From contig JANVFP010000001.1 of NCBI GenBank assembly GCA_027919835.1, forward strand, positions 682,001 through 746,000: 64,000 nt of DNA. The letters are read 5' to 3'. Source of the DNA: Lentinula raphanica (taxonomy: Eukaryota > Basidiomycota > Agaricomycetes > Agaricales > Omphalotaceae). Under the pieces are notes generated by a model, which had not been told where the DNA came from, searched no databases, and was given only the letters and a program-made list of their open reading frames with translations. This document shows, piece by piece, positions 11,301-23,751 of this stretch; position 1 is the first letter of the stretch; every line of letters begins with the position of its first letter. The translations under genes and the position numbers were made by a program.

Positions 11301-12276
11301 GCTATCACGCAGCAGGTATAAAAGAATCTGACTGATGCCATATACAGTTCTGTGGATCTGTCAGACCAAGGGTGATGTCCTCAAAGGGCTTGTGACTGAT
11401 CCCAATCGACAATGGACTGTAAGCATCACAGGCCCTCTGCTCATGGGACATGGAGTTTTGATTGCAACGTATCATAGGGCCAGCATATCATCTCCCTCAA
11501 TAACCAGAGCATAACCTTCGCTCTAGTAGGTCCGAAGCGTCTTTTCGCTAACCCGATTTATACTCCGATGGTACTGTTTTGAACTACCGCCTTGCGTTGA
11601 AATAACTCCTCATGTGCGATACTTAGCTCTATGGATTTCTAGTGGGCGCCATTGCTCCTTGTATCCTATTCATCCTTCACCGTAGATGGCCCCGCGCTCG
11701 TTTCGATCTTTGGAGCATTCCGATATTCTGCGATACTCTCGAATTATAGTACGTGATTCTGGTGGTTTCCTAGTCAATTCGAACTAACGTCTCTCAATGA
11801 CTATGCTTTGTTGACGCTACATAGCTATGGTAACATCAGCGTGAATTTCTTCACGCGTTTTGTGCTCGGATCGATCAATCATCTCTGGGTCAAGCGATGT
11901 GAGCTATGGCGTGTTCGTGTACTCACCGCAGTGGATATTAACTTCAGGACATGTAGACCATCTCGGATTCTGGAAGAAATATGCCTATCTATGCAGCGCA
12001 GCGGCTGACACAGGCTATAATTTCAATCTGTTGGTGATTTTCATAGCGTTCAGCGCAGTGAAGACGATACCAATGGCGAATTGGGTGAGTCTTCGAATGA
12101 TTCATTGAAATTGGTATCGAATGTATTCATGAGTCTGGCTATGTTCCAGTGGGGCAACAATGTTCAATCCGTTGAGCGATGTCAGTCCGAGAGCTCCGTC
12201 GTCGCTTCCTTGATTGGAACTCATATATCATGCTACAGGCTTCCATGTCCCCACACAAGGAATACAAGATTCGTGA
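8327..12276 (+). pseudogene. oligopeptide transporter (OPT) copy 1, two frameshifts
   Basis: Many short exons reproduce an OPT-family proton-coupled peptide transporter: MTASPVVDTETVV start, DDPTMPVITWR before the first membrane segment, RTTYIPYSIYFVQI, FDLNPGPFSIKEH, NPKAQFLGSGLGGAGF, DWSNIGS, RRYPAVPIWW, YHLGFWKKYAYLCSAAAD and a C-terminus near WGNNVQSVERC. Compared with copy 2 (13.3 kb), one base is missing at about 8959 (CTTCC-CAGAAG against TTGCCTCAGAAG), which leads quickly to a stop, and eight bases are missing at about 10831, where copy 2 reads MQVGYFNELF. All other exons, splice sites and the stop (12274-12276) remain usable. The gene is therefore recently inactivated or contains assembly errors; two separate lesions favour inactivation. 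A GC-AG intron (9727-9785) is shared with copy 2. Confidence 0.88.
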
Positions 12277-12540
12277 GCGTTGCAGCGGAAGGAGATAGCT
12301 GTATGGAATACGTAGCAGATATTGAGGAGGAAATGGGGATTTTGCCATCTCAGCCACAAAGTTCCCTTCTGAGCACTTCAACTTTCACCGTGCACCTACG
12401 AAGTTTTGTTGATTCCTTCGCCGCAAAATCGATACATCGAATGCTCTACGGTCATATCTTTAAGAAATATCAGAGTACGCGTGGGTTGGGACATCCTCAG
12501 GTTGCAACGTTTAATGATAATGGACTGATTTCTTCGCCTC
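12277..12540. other. 3' flank of OPT copy 1
   Basis: Spacer sequence after the OPT stop. No domain is recognisable in any frame. Confidence 0.4.
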
Positions 12541-12870
12541 TGAACAAATGTCGACCATCCCAGAAAAATCCAACTTGTGTTCTTCTTTCCATCTCTGAAT
12601 GCTCAAGCGATACAGACGAGAATTGAGTTGACTCAATTGTTGGATTGTTGCGACAGCGATGATCCTGAAAGAGAAAAAACACAAGATGGAAGTTCACCGT
12701 GGTCGATGCGAAAAACAAAGGAGCTTTCTCGGCGCTTATTCAAGTTTTTCCTTGTCTTCCACCGCCATTTACAAGCATTTACAGTACTTTTTCGTCCAAC
12801 GAAGTCAAATCTAACATGATATTCACCTCGCCTACACAATCCTGGAGCCTCAGTGAATGGTCTATCACAT
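12541..12870. pseudogene. fused relic of NIF3 start and CHY upstream region
   Basis: From 12548 the plus strand reads ATGTCGACCATCCCAGAAAA then AACTTGTGTTCTTC, a degraded copy of the NIF3-like gene start at 6266 (ATGTCGACCATCCAAAAATT, AACTCGTGTTCTTC). It runs directly into a block (about 12621-12755) that matches 7641-7760 at the 5' end of the CHY gene, sharing TTGTTGGATTGTTG/CGACAGCGAT, TGGTCGAT and TCGGCGCTTATT. The bodies of both genes, over 1 kb, are absent. This shows that a block containing NIF3, CHY and OPT was duplicated in tandem and then shortened by deletion. No protein is expected. Confidence 0.75.
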
Positions 12871-13335
12871 GTGGCTCGCAAGTACAAGTCTGCCAAGCCT
12901 CTCCAGCAATGCTGAGCTGGATTCCAGGTCGTTTAGTTAGGAACAAAGAGACAGCGGCAACACTGGAGATAGCGTTAACGGTTGAAATCAGGAGAGATAA
13001 GGGAAGGTGTGCCGAGATATTCATGGGTTTTGAAGGCGTGAACATGTCGTGCGAGTTGAGCACATTGAACATCTCATGCTTCGCAACTCGAATGCTTCTA
13101 GTGCATACCTAAATTGCGCGATATCAGAGCGGAAAGCATGCTTTGTTATCTTTGCTATCGGACGTTATAGGACTGGTATTTGAATGAATATCAAAGTCTT
13201 CTTCCAGGTTGAGCACGAGAAACTTATCTCCTCAGAGTTTGGGAAATTCTCAGAAATCTATAAAGGTGTGTACTGTTGGTACCTTTATGTTTTCAAAGGT
13301 CCACTCACTAACCTCCAGGGTAACTCCTCTTATCA
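12871..13335 (+). promoter_or_regulatory. duplicated promoter region of OPT copy 2
   Basis: Shares blocks with 7.9-8.33 kb, including CTATAAAGGTGTGTAC (about 13259) as the likely TATA box and TCCTCTTATCAATGAC at the ATG. Confidence 0.55.
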
Positions 13336-16300
13336 ATGACTGGCCCCGTCATGGACAATGCTGAGAGACTGGACGTGGCCGCAGATGTTTCTCGCGCACT
13401 CAACTACCTGGGTAACGAGAAGAAGGTCCCGAACGATATTGAAAGCGATGATATCAAGATTGAGGAGATAGGTACACTTTTTCGGGTCTCCATCACAAGT
13501 GACCACTACTCATTGTGTTTTCTAGATGATGAAGACACCGACTCTGTTAATGTTATGCTGCCCCAGATAGTAAGGGAGCTCGTCGACTTTGAGGACGATC
13601 CAACAATGCCAGTCATAACATGGAGGTACGTACCTATACACGTAGATAACGCGAAATATCCAGTTGCAACCTGATACGTTTGTTAATGCCAGGTTCTTCT
13701 TTCTCTCCGGAACTTTGACCGCTCTTGGGGCGTGAGTACTCAGTATTTCGCTGTATTTCGATTATTGGTCCTGTAGCTGAGGTTGAACTACCAACGTCAG
13801 ATGGCTCACGCAGATGGGATTTTTCAGGGTATCACCGTTTTTACCTTCATGCTCTCCGAGTCTCCACTGACAGAACCATTTCCACAGACGACCTATATCC
13901 CCTATTCCAGTTGAGAGAAATTTTTTGACTGTAAGATCTCAACTGCATTCTGATCATACATGTACCCAGTCTACTTCGTTCAAATTGCCGCGCTTTACTT
14001 TGGTCGTATATTCGCCTCCACATTGCCTCAGAAGCAAATCGGCTGGAGAACTTTCTGCTTTGACCTCAATCCTGGGCCCTTCTCGATTAAGGAGCATGTG
14101 GCCATCGTTCTAGCGTGCGTTTTAAATGGTCTTCAGTAAGGTCATCGCCGTCTGATATCTGTCGTTGATATCATAGTGCCAATACTGGAGCTACTAACAA
14201 TCTTGGAGACTATGTTCTTGCCCCGTTGCAAATATTCTATGACCAACGTATGTCCTTGTAGAACTCTTAGCCTATTCACTCTCTAGAGCTCCTTCCCTTC
14301 ATTAGCGATGAATGGATGGGTGCGTCTGTGTTGGGCTTGCATTCGAATCTCTACTCATTGCGGGATGTGTTCAAAACAGTTGGCTATTTTGTTTATGGTA
14401 CGCACCGTTCCAATCGTTGGTTTGAGCTTCTGATTAACGTTATACTGATCTTATGAGCTATCGTGTGTCTTCATTGGTTTCTCGTTCGCCTCGTTTGCCC
14501 GAGCATTTCTGGTGGAGAATCCCGCTACTCCGTACGTTCATTTCCGTTGCGGGATCGGAAATGCGGCAGCTGATGTCTTCACGGGGATGACATAGTTTTC
14601 CTCGAAGTAATTACCTCTTGTTATTTCTTGAGTTCGGTAACTTGGCTCAACATATCAATCCGCAGCGCTTCAGCAAGTCGCGGTATTCAACGCAATGCGC
14701 AAATCATTCGATGACGATGCAGCTAGTGCTCAGAAACAGATGAGGATCTTCTGGTGGTTCATCCTCGGTTTTTTCCTTTGGCAATTTCTACCGGAGGCAA
14801 GTGTACAGTATTTTACTTCGCAAGTCTCAAGATTGAACTGAGGTCGATGTTCCAGTATGCCTTCCCGTTTGTGTCATCTCTTGCTTTCCTTTGCTGGTTC
14901 TCCAAGAATCCCAAAGCTCAATTTCTTGGTACGACTCGTCCTCACAAAGGTCCTGACTGTATGGGTACTTAATTCGGACTATAGGTTCTGGGCTAGGAGG
15001 CGCTGGCTTCCTCACAGTCACTCTCGACTGGTCCAATATCGGATCCCAATGCGTTTACTACCCTTATTGGGCACAAGTCAACATTTTCGCATCTTCTGTC
15101 ATCGCAGCCTGGCTTCTCATTCCTGCAGCCTTCTTCACCAATGCATGGGGTTCCGCTTTGTATCCTATCCAATCCCAAACCTTGTATCTGAAGAATGGCT
15201 CTGTTGTGTGTACTCTTCTTGGTCATATTGAGGGTTCTCTTGTTGATTGCGAGAATAGTATCCTACAGCCGACCTTTTGACCGCCAGCTATGGTTTGAAT
15301 GAGACGCTTTTCGAAGAGATTGGTCCCCCGATGATGTCAGCACAACTGCGCTGGAATTGTATGTCATTCACTTGGTGGATAATTGCCTCCAACACAGTCC
15401 TTACGCTGGTTCAGATTTTGCAGCATATGTGGCATACCTCGGGTCCTTCGTCTCATGCGCCCTTTTCCAAGGTCCTGATCTTTGGAGGACTTTCAAGGCT
15501 TACCGACAGGCGAAGCCCACTTCCACTGATAAACTGACGGAGATCATTCGTCGATATCCGGCTGTCCCAATCTGGTGGAACCTTGTCCTATTCATGTATG
15601 TCCTGCCTAATAAGTGCGCGTCCTTCATCTGACATCAGGCCCCAGAATACCAGTCATCATTCTGATTGTACTCACTGCGAAGGGGGTTTGTAAGTCGTCG
15701 TGTACTTATACAGAAAATATGACTCACTCATTCCGGTATTCACAGTGTACATGCCAATATACATGCTCTTCATTGGGCTTGCTATTGGCGCCGTGATTGT
15801 TCTTCCAATGGGCTCGTTCGTTCACCTGTGCAATGTATTCGATCATCTGATGTCCAATTCTAGCTTATATCTACTCTGTGAGCGGATACCAGATGCAAGT
15901 TGGATATTTCAACGAGCTTTTCTATGGTTATGCCATCAACGCGGGTGGTTCGAGACACCCTGTGGGTGCCTTGAGCTATCGCGTTATCAGCGGGCAATGT
16001 GAACAGTCAAGTTATCATTTTAGTATTCAATGACACTGATTCATGTTGGCAGGCTGGTATGAAGCACAGAGTATGCTAGCAGATATGAAATTGTGCGTGT
16101 TGTTCATCTTTACAGTATACGTTGAACTAAAATTCATTTCATGACAGAGGTCACTACGTGAGTTAGGCATATTACTCCCCCTCTCTCTCAATCCTGATAA
16201 CGAAACCTTATCAAGTTCCATATTCCCCCTCGCAAAGTTCTTTTGGCTCAGGTTTGGGGCATATGCGTCGGAGTACCTGTGAAGTAAGTACTCCAATCCG

Positions 16301-17300
16301 CACCGTACATGCATCACTGCTACCAGTGCTGATCGAAATCAAGCTACGCTACTAGTAAGGTCATTCATGTGCCAGACGTCAACAAAACTTATCAATAACA
16401 TACGCAGTTCTTTGGGTCTGTCAGACCAAGGGTGATGTCCTCAAAGGACTTGTGACTGATCCAAATCGGCAATGGACTGTACGTATCATTGCTCTTTTAC
16501 AAAATGGGGACATGGAGTTTAGATGATGACACATCATAGGGTCAAACTGTCATCTCCCTCAATAACCAGAGCATATCCTTCGCCCTTGTGGGACCAAAGC
16601 GTCTTTTTGCCGACCCAATCTATACACCAATGGTATTTTTCCAAACGTATCACTCTTTCTCCATCCTCTTAACTACAATTCTCAGCTCTACGGATTCCTA
16701 GTGGGCGCGATCGTTCCTTGTATCCTTTTCATCCTTCACCGTAGATGGCCCCGGGCTCGTTTTGATCTATGGAGCATTCCGATATTCTGCGACACTTTCG
16801 AATCATAGTATGTGAAGTTGAAATCGTTCTCCAGTAATGCCAACTAACAATCATGCTAGCTACGGTAACATCAGCGTGAATTTCTTCACGCGCTTTGTGC
16901 TTGGGACAATCAATCATCTATGGGTCAAGCGATGTGAGCCGTGGCGTGTTGCTATGCTGACTGTGAATATTGACATGAAAAAATGTAGACCACTTCAAAT
17001 TCTGGAAGAAATATGCTTATCTATGCAGCGCGGCGGCTGACACAGGCTATAATTTCAACCTGCTGGTGATTTTCATAGCGTTCAGCGCAGCGAAGACGAT
17101 ACCGATGGCGAATTGGGTAAGTCCAAGCCTTTGAGAGCTTACGAAAGTGCTATTGAAGGTATTCATCCCTTTAATTGTGTCTCGGTGGGGCAACAATGTT
17201 CAGTCCGTCGAGAGATGTTAGTGTATTCTGTCACTGCTAGTCTTCATTGACACTAAGATTTGATTTTACAGGTTTCCATGTCCCAACACAAGGTATCTAG
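13336..17300 (+). CDS. oligopeptide transporter (OPT) copy 2
   Basis: Tandem paralogue of the gene at 8.3 kb, with the same exon layout (about 20 short exons). The spliced protein, roughly 800 residues by my reading, shows GAWLTQMGFFRTTYIPYSIY, FDLNPGPFSIKEHVAIVLA, ANTGATNNLGDYVLAPLQ, FPEYAFPF-type helices, NPKAQFLG/SGLGGAGFLT, DWSNIGSQC and RRYPAVPIWWNL. OPT proteins import small peptides or peptide-like metal chelates with protons across the plasma membrane or vacuole. Both lesions of copy 1 are absent. One change is notable: the last-but-one acceptor, CCAG before WGNNV in copy 1, reads CTCG here, so splicing probably moves to an upstream AAG (17158), adding nine in-frame residues (VFIPLIVSR) and leaving a 42-bp intron. 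A GC-AG intron lies at 14797-14855. The stop TAG is at 17298-17300. Substrate unknown. Confidence 0.9.
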
Positions 17301-17659
17301 GATTCATGAATGTTGTATAGGAAGTAAATTTGTTCAATTGTATATCATGTATGAGTACTTCGTCTGAAAATGAGGTGTTCAAGTCCGCAACTATGTATAA
17401 ACCAGGTATGTATAAACTAGAATGGCCACCGTTGGTGGCAAAGCCCTTGCTTGAGCTGAAGTGTGAGATACAGAAGAATAGAGCAGCAAGCGTTAGAGTT
17501 TGCTTTCAAGAAACATACTAGACACTAGTAGCAGATTGATCATTGCTAGGTAGGTAGGCGCTGGTAGTCGAAGGCTGGAGTGACGCAGTCTGTTTATCCG
17601 ATGTTTACGGAAAACAACCGAATTAAAGGGGGTGGAAAGCCCTTGACAAGCAAGGGAAC
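17301..17659. other. spacer between convergent OPT and 7-TM genes
   Basis: About 360 bp of 3' flanks. No gene or repeat is recognised. Confidence 0.4.
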
Positions 17660-18978
17660 TCAATTCTGAATGTCTTCCGAGTGTGCATGCGAGTCTTGTA
17701 GAGTTTGCTCTACAGGTGAACGATCACTTTGAATCAGGATAATGACCATTATAGGGTACCATGCCTGATCGTATCAAGAATTCTTAATCTTTGATTCGAA
17801 TGGCCATGCAATCTGGAGAGATTACTTACAGGAGCTAATGTAGATGCTGTTCCTATGATTGCGAATGCCTCTTGATATGCAAGCAAGTCTGCAGCATTGA
17901 TGGAATATGTTGACACCAATGTGAAAGCAAGGACTATCAGCTGAACCAAGCAAAACAGCGCTCCAGATTCAATGAGCAGGAGCAGAACTTTGTTAACATA
18001 GGTCCTCCTGGTATGGCCTAGATATTCTTTCATCAAGCGAGAGTGGGCCCTAGTCGTCAATTGTACTAGAATGAGAATCATAAGGATTCGCAGTGAACGA
18101 AAGACCGTACCAAGCCTTCCAAGCGATCATTAATGTAGCACACATATTCATCACAATGGAAGCTGCATTGGATAGCCAATCCAAGGCTGAGGTTGTTCGG
18201 ACTAGTTTAGTCCTCACCATGATGGTGTCTTGGATACAGGCTGCAGCATTGAGGCCTAGATAAGTATTTGGTCTCAATATCACTGCTAGCAGTTCGATGT
18301 ACAAGAAACACTTGCCTAGATTCGCAATGCTGAATATGGCCAAGACAAATTGGGAACAGCGGTTGTGTTGAAGTAGAATCCACGCCCTCCAAGTAACGAT
18401 AAGGTCTCCCATGACAAGCTACATGATAGACGGCACCGAATTGGTGGTTAAAGCGTACTACAAACGGTTCATTGATCAATCACTTACTGCGATGGAAGGA
18501 AGCCATGAATTGATATAGTCCAATATAAGACTGGACGTTAAATCGATCTCGTTTGACTGATTAACGAAGACGAAATGGATTGAGGACATTGTGTATGCCC
18601 CAAAGTAGGCCACGCTCCAGTACGAGCAGACCATAATGACCAGACAAGATGATAAAAGTGTGATCTTCGTATAGCTCCAGTGGTCGAACCTGACCCATAC
18701 GGTGGTGAGTTGGTGGAAAGGCTCGAAAATGAGATTGTCGGTTGATCATACTAGATAGAACTCATAGAATCTTACCTCATATACCGAACTGCCATCCCGA
18801 ATCCGAGAGTCAACATCCCTAGTAAAAATTGTCAGGAAAGCCTGGACGAAAGCGGTTCGTGGTGCAGTGCCAGCTGGTCGCACATACCGATCCCGATTGC
18901 TGATGATATTATGTTGATGACATCGTAATAATACAGCGCAGCAGTAGCGGCCAACTGGGCTTGCTCGTCGGGGGTCAT
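17660..18978 (-). CDS. fungal seven-TM-type membrane protein
   Basis: Six exons (18888-18978, 18776-18818, 18488-18689, 18111-18418, 17830-18049, 17660-17764) join in frame to 322 residues. It starts MTPDEQAQLAATAALYYYDV and is dominated by hydrophobic segments: NIISSAIGIG, TLGFGMAVRYM, TLLSSCLVIMVCSYWSVAYF, then MGDLIVTWRAWILLQHNR, NMCATLMIAWKAWAHSR, YVNKVLLLLIESGALFCL and AWYPIMVIILIQSDRS. The GDLIV-WRAW and KVLLLLIESGA patterns are shared by a large uncharacterised agaricomycete family of serpentine proteins, sometimes compared with receptors. No ligand or G-protein coupling is known. An in-frame 60-bp GC-AG intron (18256-18315) may also be removed; the frame stays open either way. Confidence 0.75.
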
Positions 18979-19762
18979 CTATGGTACTTGACGAAGGAAG
19001 GTGTGGGCAAGTATCGAGTGATCCTGTCGGAGCTCTGATTATATACCTACCGTAGGACTCGTCGTGTTTATAGACTATCATTAGCAGGCGCAGAACGACC
19101 CTTGCAGTGATAGGATGGGCTTTACCTTCATTTTAGCCTTCCAACTTCTCGCTGTCCTGATGATATTTCGGTCTTCCATTCGAATCAACATTCATGTTCA
19201 ACAGCCAAGATGCAGCCTCCCTTGATGTGTGATTCGAATGACTCATTGGACAGTGGGATCCCAGCATCCTGTTGGGCTCATCACAGTGATTGGCGTATCA
19301 GGATTTCTGTGGTCATTCGTCCCCATCCACTTCGAAAGATGAGGAATTAGCACGAGAAATTTCAGAGGGGGTTCTTAGATACATACGTATTGATGAAGTT
19401 TCTGCATATCAAGAATCTACGGTTGAGCTATTTTCAGTGGAAAAGAATGGAAGCGTGTCTCAGGCTGGGTTCTCTCTCGAAGCTATCTAATTCTTTCGCT
19501 CTCGAACATGACACTAAAAAGCAGGATCGTCAGTGATTGGCATATACGAGACAAGAAACTACTACACACTATACTATGTACATTGATTTCGACACTGACA
19601 ATACTTGATGTCCGAGACTTTCAACACATTATACTGTACACCAAATTGCAAAACAAGAGAAAGAGTTCGAGAGCATCTCTCCTCGAAGCAGCACCGGACT
19701 TTGCCTGGTAGCACCAAAAAAAATTCCCAACCATATTCCAACAAGTCAAGTAGCATCCCCCC
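18979..19762. other. spacer between 7-TM and BTB genes
   Basis: Upstream region of the 7-TM gene and 3' flank of the BTB gene. The 66- and 67-codon plus-strand ORFs have no signature and are judged chance. Confidence 0.4.
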
Positions 19763-21669
19763 TCAATAATACACATCACGATCAACGAATTTCTCAATCT
19801 TTTCCTTCAACCCCTTCCTCAATTCCCGAATAAGCGACGTACCCTCAGACCCAACCTTCTCCTGCTCCTCCACACTCAATTCCTCCATCTTGCCCACGAG
19901 TTCCATATATGCAGGTTTAAGCCATTCTTTCACGTTGTATTTGTTCCCCCACTCAATCTTCTGCACGGCCGAGGCCATCGGCGTCAACTGGGACACCGCG
20001 AGAGCGACGATTTCCCGCATGTTGAGTTTGCTCGAGGCATGGAGAACGTTGTACCAGTCAGTAAGAGAGTTGGGTTCGTGTTTGAGGAAGGACCTGGGTT
20101 TCACGATGATCGGTTTGAGGCACCCGGGTTGAGTGGAATACAGGACTTACTTTGGATAGAGAAGAGATAAAAGTAGTTCGAACTGATTCGGTTCGACATT
20201 GTGCAACTTGAGATGAGCTTTGGCGCCATAACACGCACCCGGCGCTCCATATTTCATATCCCACTGAAGCAACGGAGCGTGCTCTTGAATGAAAGCCAAG
20301 TGGATTTTGTACAAGCTCTCTTTGACCTAGGATATCATATTGGTTAACTTTGAAGGAAAGAAAGAAGAATAACGAAACAAAATCTTACCTCAACTGTCAA
20401 ACTTCCATCTGAAAAGAAGAATCTATAATGAGGTTTGAGATTGCCATAATTGATGGGCATCGCGACATCTGGAGTCATGGTACACCCGCGAGGTCCCCAC
20501 TGCGGAGGTGGTCCGAAAGATGGATCCACCGGGATGAAGCCCGGCGGGAACGCTGGTGGAATCGACATATGGTAAGAAGGAGTGGCCTGTTGAAAAGGCT
20601 GCGTAGTCTGAGCACTCGGATTATTGGCAACCCCCGGGACTTTGGGGAGAGGGTACGCAGGAGGGATGAAGGGCGAAGAGGGTTGCCAAACATGACTCGC
20701 ATACGGAGTTGGAATCATAGGAATAGGGTTGGGATAACCCTTCGTATTGTTGCCCAAATTGGAACCCATGCCTGAGTTGAGAACAGGGAAAATCGGCAGC
20801 GGTGGTAGTGCGCCCATACCCGTCGTCGTCTTATCACCAGGACGAAGCGAATGCAACGGCAATGGACGGAAGGCAGGAGTCGACAGAAGGGAGCTGTCTG
20901 CGTTGGCGCGGGTTGGAGAAGAGTCACGGGTGTTGATTCGCACTGGAGGGCGAGAATGAGAACGAGGCCGAGGCGACATGTTATATGGTAGTATGATTGG
21001 ACATTGCACGACTGAAGGAGTTGAACGGTATCGAGAGTAGGATCGTGAGATAGACCTGTAGTCACGACCAGTACGAAAGCGACGAGAACGAAAGCGAGAA
21101 CGAGAAGTAGAACGAGAGCGGGAGCGAGAAGGAGGAGACGAAGGGGAGCGATAACGAGCAGAAGAACGAGAACGAGAACGGGAGCGGGAGTAGAAAGAAT
21201 GGGGCTGAGGAATGATAATAGGCACAGGAGTCTGTGCGATAACAGTCTGAGCAGACTGGGTGTTGATTTCGACCGGAGATCCACCATGGAGGTGTGGAAT
21301 CGACTCATACAAGGATCGCGGAGTGGACATACGGGAAACTGGACTGACTACGCGAGGCGGAGTGTATGGACCGGGTACCACTGTTGGAAAACTGGGTCTG
21401 AGGGCTGGAGAAGGGTATCCCGAGTGCAACGGGGAAAAGCAGACACTGGGAGTGTCACATATTTTCACTGGCACACCTTCAGACTCGGTTGGCGCTGGTG
21501 AAGTGTTACGACTAGGAGGTGGCATGCCAGCGATAGACATAGACGGTGTCAACAGGTTCCCAGAAGACACATTTTTCTGTATCGTATCTCGAGAGCGTTC
21601 CGAATCAGCTGTTGGTGGAACGATCCTCGGCGTAGATAGAGGTGTATCTGGAGACTGCAGGATCATCAT
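19763..21669 (-). CDS. BTB/POZ-domain protein with RS-rich N-terminus
   Basis: Exons 20389-21669, 20151-20326 and 19763-20093 give 595 residues. The first ~400 are Pro/Ser-rich with a dense arginine-serine region (about 21060-21200). The conserved part begins KPHYRFFFSDGSLTVEVKES and continues with YKIHLAFIQEHAPLL, FELLLSLLYP, LTDWYNVLHASSKLNMREI, NKYNVKEWLKPAYMELV and a helical tail. This matches the fungal BTB family that is greatly expanded in Agaricomycetes. BTB domains mediate dimerisation and often Cullin-3 binding; the role of this subfamily is not established. The start is set at MMILQSPD; an upstream in-frame ATG would add 29 residues. The RS-rich N-terminus is unusual and could imply nuclear or RNA-related localisation, which is inference only. 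Confidence 0.85.
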
Positions 21670-23751
21670 TGTAGAAGAAGAAGAGAGGAAATGGTTTTTG
21701 TGGCGTTGGTTGAAGGTTAAATAGAAGAGAGGCGGAAATAGATCGTGAGTCAACAAATGATGCTGATGTGACTCAGACTGTCACTGTGGGACCGCCCTCG
21801 TCGTGACTCGTCCCGAGCCATGAGGCAGATGCGTGTTATTTTACGCCGCGACGCGCGCCCTGTGCACTCAACAGCTTCGATGATTGTTCGCTCAGTTCAA
21901 CATCTACATACATAGCACATAGCAATCGACGAAATTCGCCCTCAACGTGCCCGTATGCGGGGATCAAGCCGTTCATGTCGGCTCGGCCGGTAGTACTTAC
22001 TTGCGAAGTGGGCCATTGCTCTGCATGGCATGTACGAGTCCGAAAGTGTAGAAAGAGAGAATAGCAGTCTGAGCACAAACGCTCCAAGGACTGACTCGGA
22101 TCCGAAGGCTTTCACAATTGAAGCCACCCCAGCAATCACCACCGTCTCAAAGTCCAATAGTTCTAAGGTCCTTTACCCTTGAGCAATCACCACCCGCCAG
22201 CATTCACCCCTCACCAGCAATCACCACCATCTCAAAGGCAATGGCTATGAGGTCCTTTACCCTCGAGGTCCAATGGAAAGTCTCATTGATGGCAACAAGA
22301 GTATGTACAAGAGATGTAAAGAAAGACAGCCAAGGGCTTTCATATATGGAATGAAGGAATACAGGGGGCGTGAGGTTTGATAACAGTTCTATCTTACGAG
22401 ACATATTTTTCTTCGTTCTGTTGGTGAGCAAGATTATAGGAATAGAAATTCTATGTCAGTTGCCAGAAGTGAACAAATGATTGATTATGACACATACCTG
22501 AGGTGCAAAGCTGCGCCACCTTGTATCAAGAACATAAACCATAGACAGTGTTCCAGGAATCATGATACTGAATTGCCACCGGCCAGAACATACAAAACAT
22601 ACTGCGGATAGGCAGACGAACAGGCCAAAGGATGATGAGATTGTTCTGGGTTCTGGGGTAGTGGAACACGCACAATGGCTTGTATGCCTGCAATTTGCAT
22701 ATAGGTGAGATGTGTCGGTAAGTGCCATGTGGTAGTGTCTGCTATCGCGTTCTCTTGCAAGGACGAGGCCCTTCAGCAGATTAGCAATTTGTATGTCAGT
22801 TTGTCAACGTAGAGATTGCAGGATTCCCATCATATTGGTCACTGTCAACTCAATGCCCGAAACCAGACCAGATCTTGTTAGCATACAATGTTCAAACTTT
22901 AAAGAAAGATGCATCAAATAACGTTGATCATCGTGAGGAACAGAACACACACTCATTCAAGAATTTATTGAGCATCATAAGTCCTGCGACCGTTTGAAGT
23001 CACTCCCACCCCGCGCGGGAGTAAGCTGATTCCACTCTTCGAGGTTGTAGATGTAGTAGCGAGAGCACGCAAGGAGTTTGGGATAGAAGAGGAAGGGTCG
23101 CAGGCGAAGAAAGAGTATGAGAAGAAGCTGGAAACACAGGAGTACCATATCCATTCGGAGCATCACTTTACGTTGATAGTGTAGCGAAGCATGGCCACAG
23201 TATTTCCCAACGGACACGTCTCTTCGCCCTCCACAGCCATTTGGAGGAAGGAAAGATGCAACGGAAGCTGCATGATACAAGCGGAAGCCAAGGATGAGAA
23301 TGTGGGATTTGCTTCAACCAGTAAGGAGACCGCGACAAGGATGAGCAAGGATGTCACTGGAAGAGAATCGGTTGAATAGTACCGGTAGAACGCTGGTAGA
23401 ACTTTACGCGTAGAGGAAAACTGAGGAAAAGCTGAGAAAAGGAGTGTGACACATGTACACGTGACAGGAAATTAACACGAGATCAATGTCACAATGGAGA
23501 ACAATGGAAAATAACTTTTGTGACATTTACCGGGAAAGGAAGGTGGAATTTCCTTTTTTGACGAAGATCCCGGTGCATAGAGACGATTCCTCTTTTCATT
23601 CGGACTCGTAACAAGATGAAAGCCTCCTGCATCAACAGATAGTACACGATTGCTCAATGGACGGGATCGCACTCTTGATCTATATGGCAACCAACTCTTC
23701 ATGCACATGCGCAAGCTTTTCTACAACTATCATTAACGACCACTACGATAA
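21670..23751. other. gene-poor stretch with unassigned fragments
   Basis: Several short hydrophobic reading frames on the minus strand look membrane-like, for example near 22000-22085 (AILSFYTFGLVHAMQ) and 23163-23357 (TSLLILVAVSLLVEANP). I could not splice them into one gene. They may be remains of another multi-pass protein or very short secreted proteins. An imperfect tandem duplication lies at 22129-22266. Confidence 0.35.
22129..22266. repeat. imperfect ~54-bp duplication
   Basis: CCAGCAATCACCACC(G/A)TCTC ... AAGGTCCTTTACCCTTGAG at 22129-22183 recurs at 22214-22266 with small changes, separated by about 30 bp. Direct local duplication; no coding sense was found. Confidence 0.6.

Noticed and set aside
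8327..17300. OPT copies as one very long gene
   Set aside because: Each copy has its own TATA box, ATG, full set of OPT motifs and stop.
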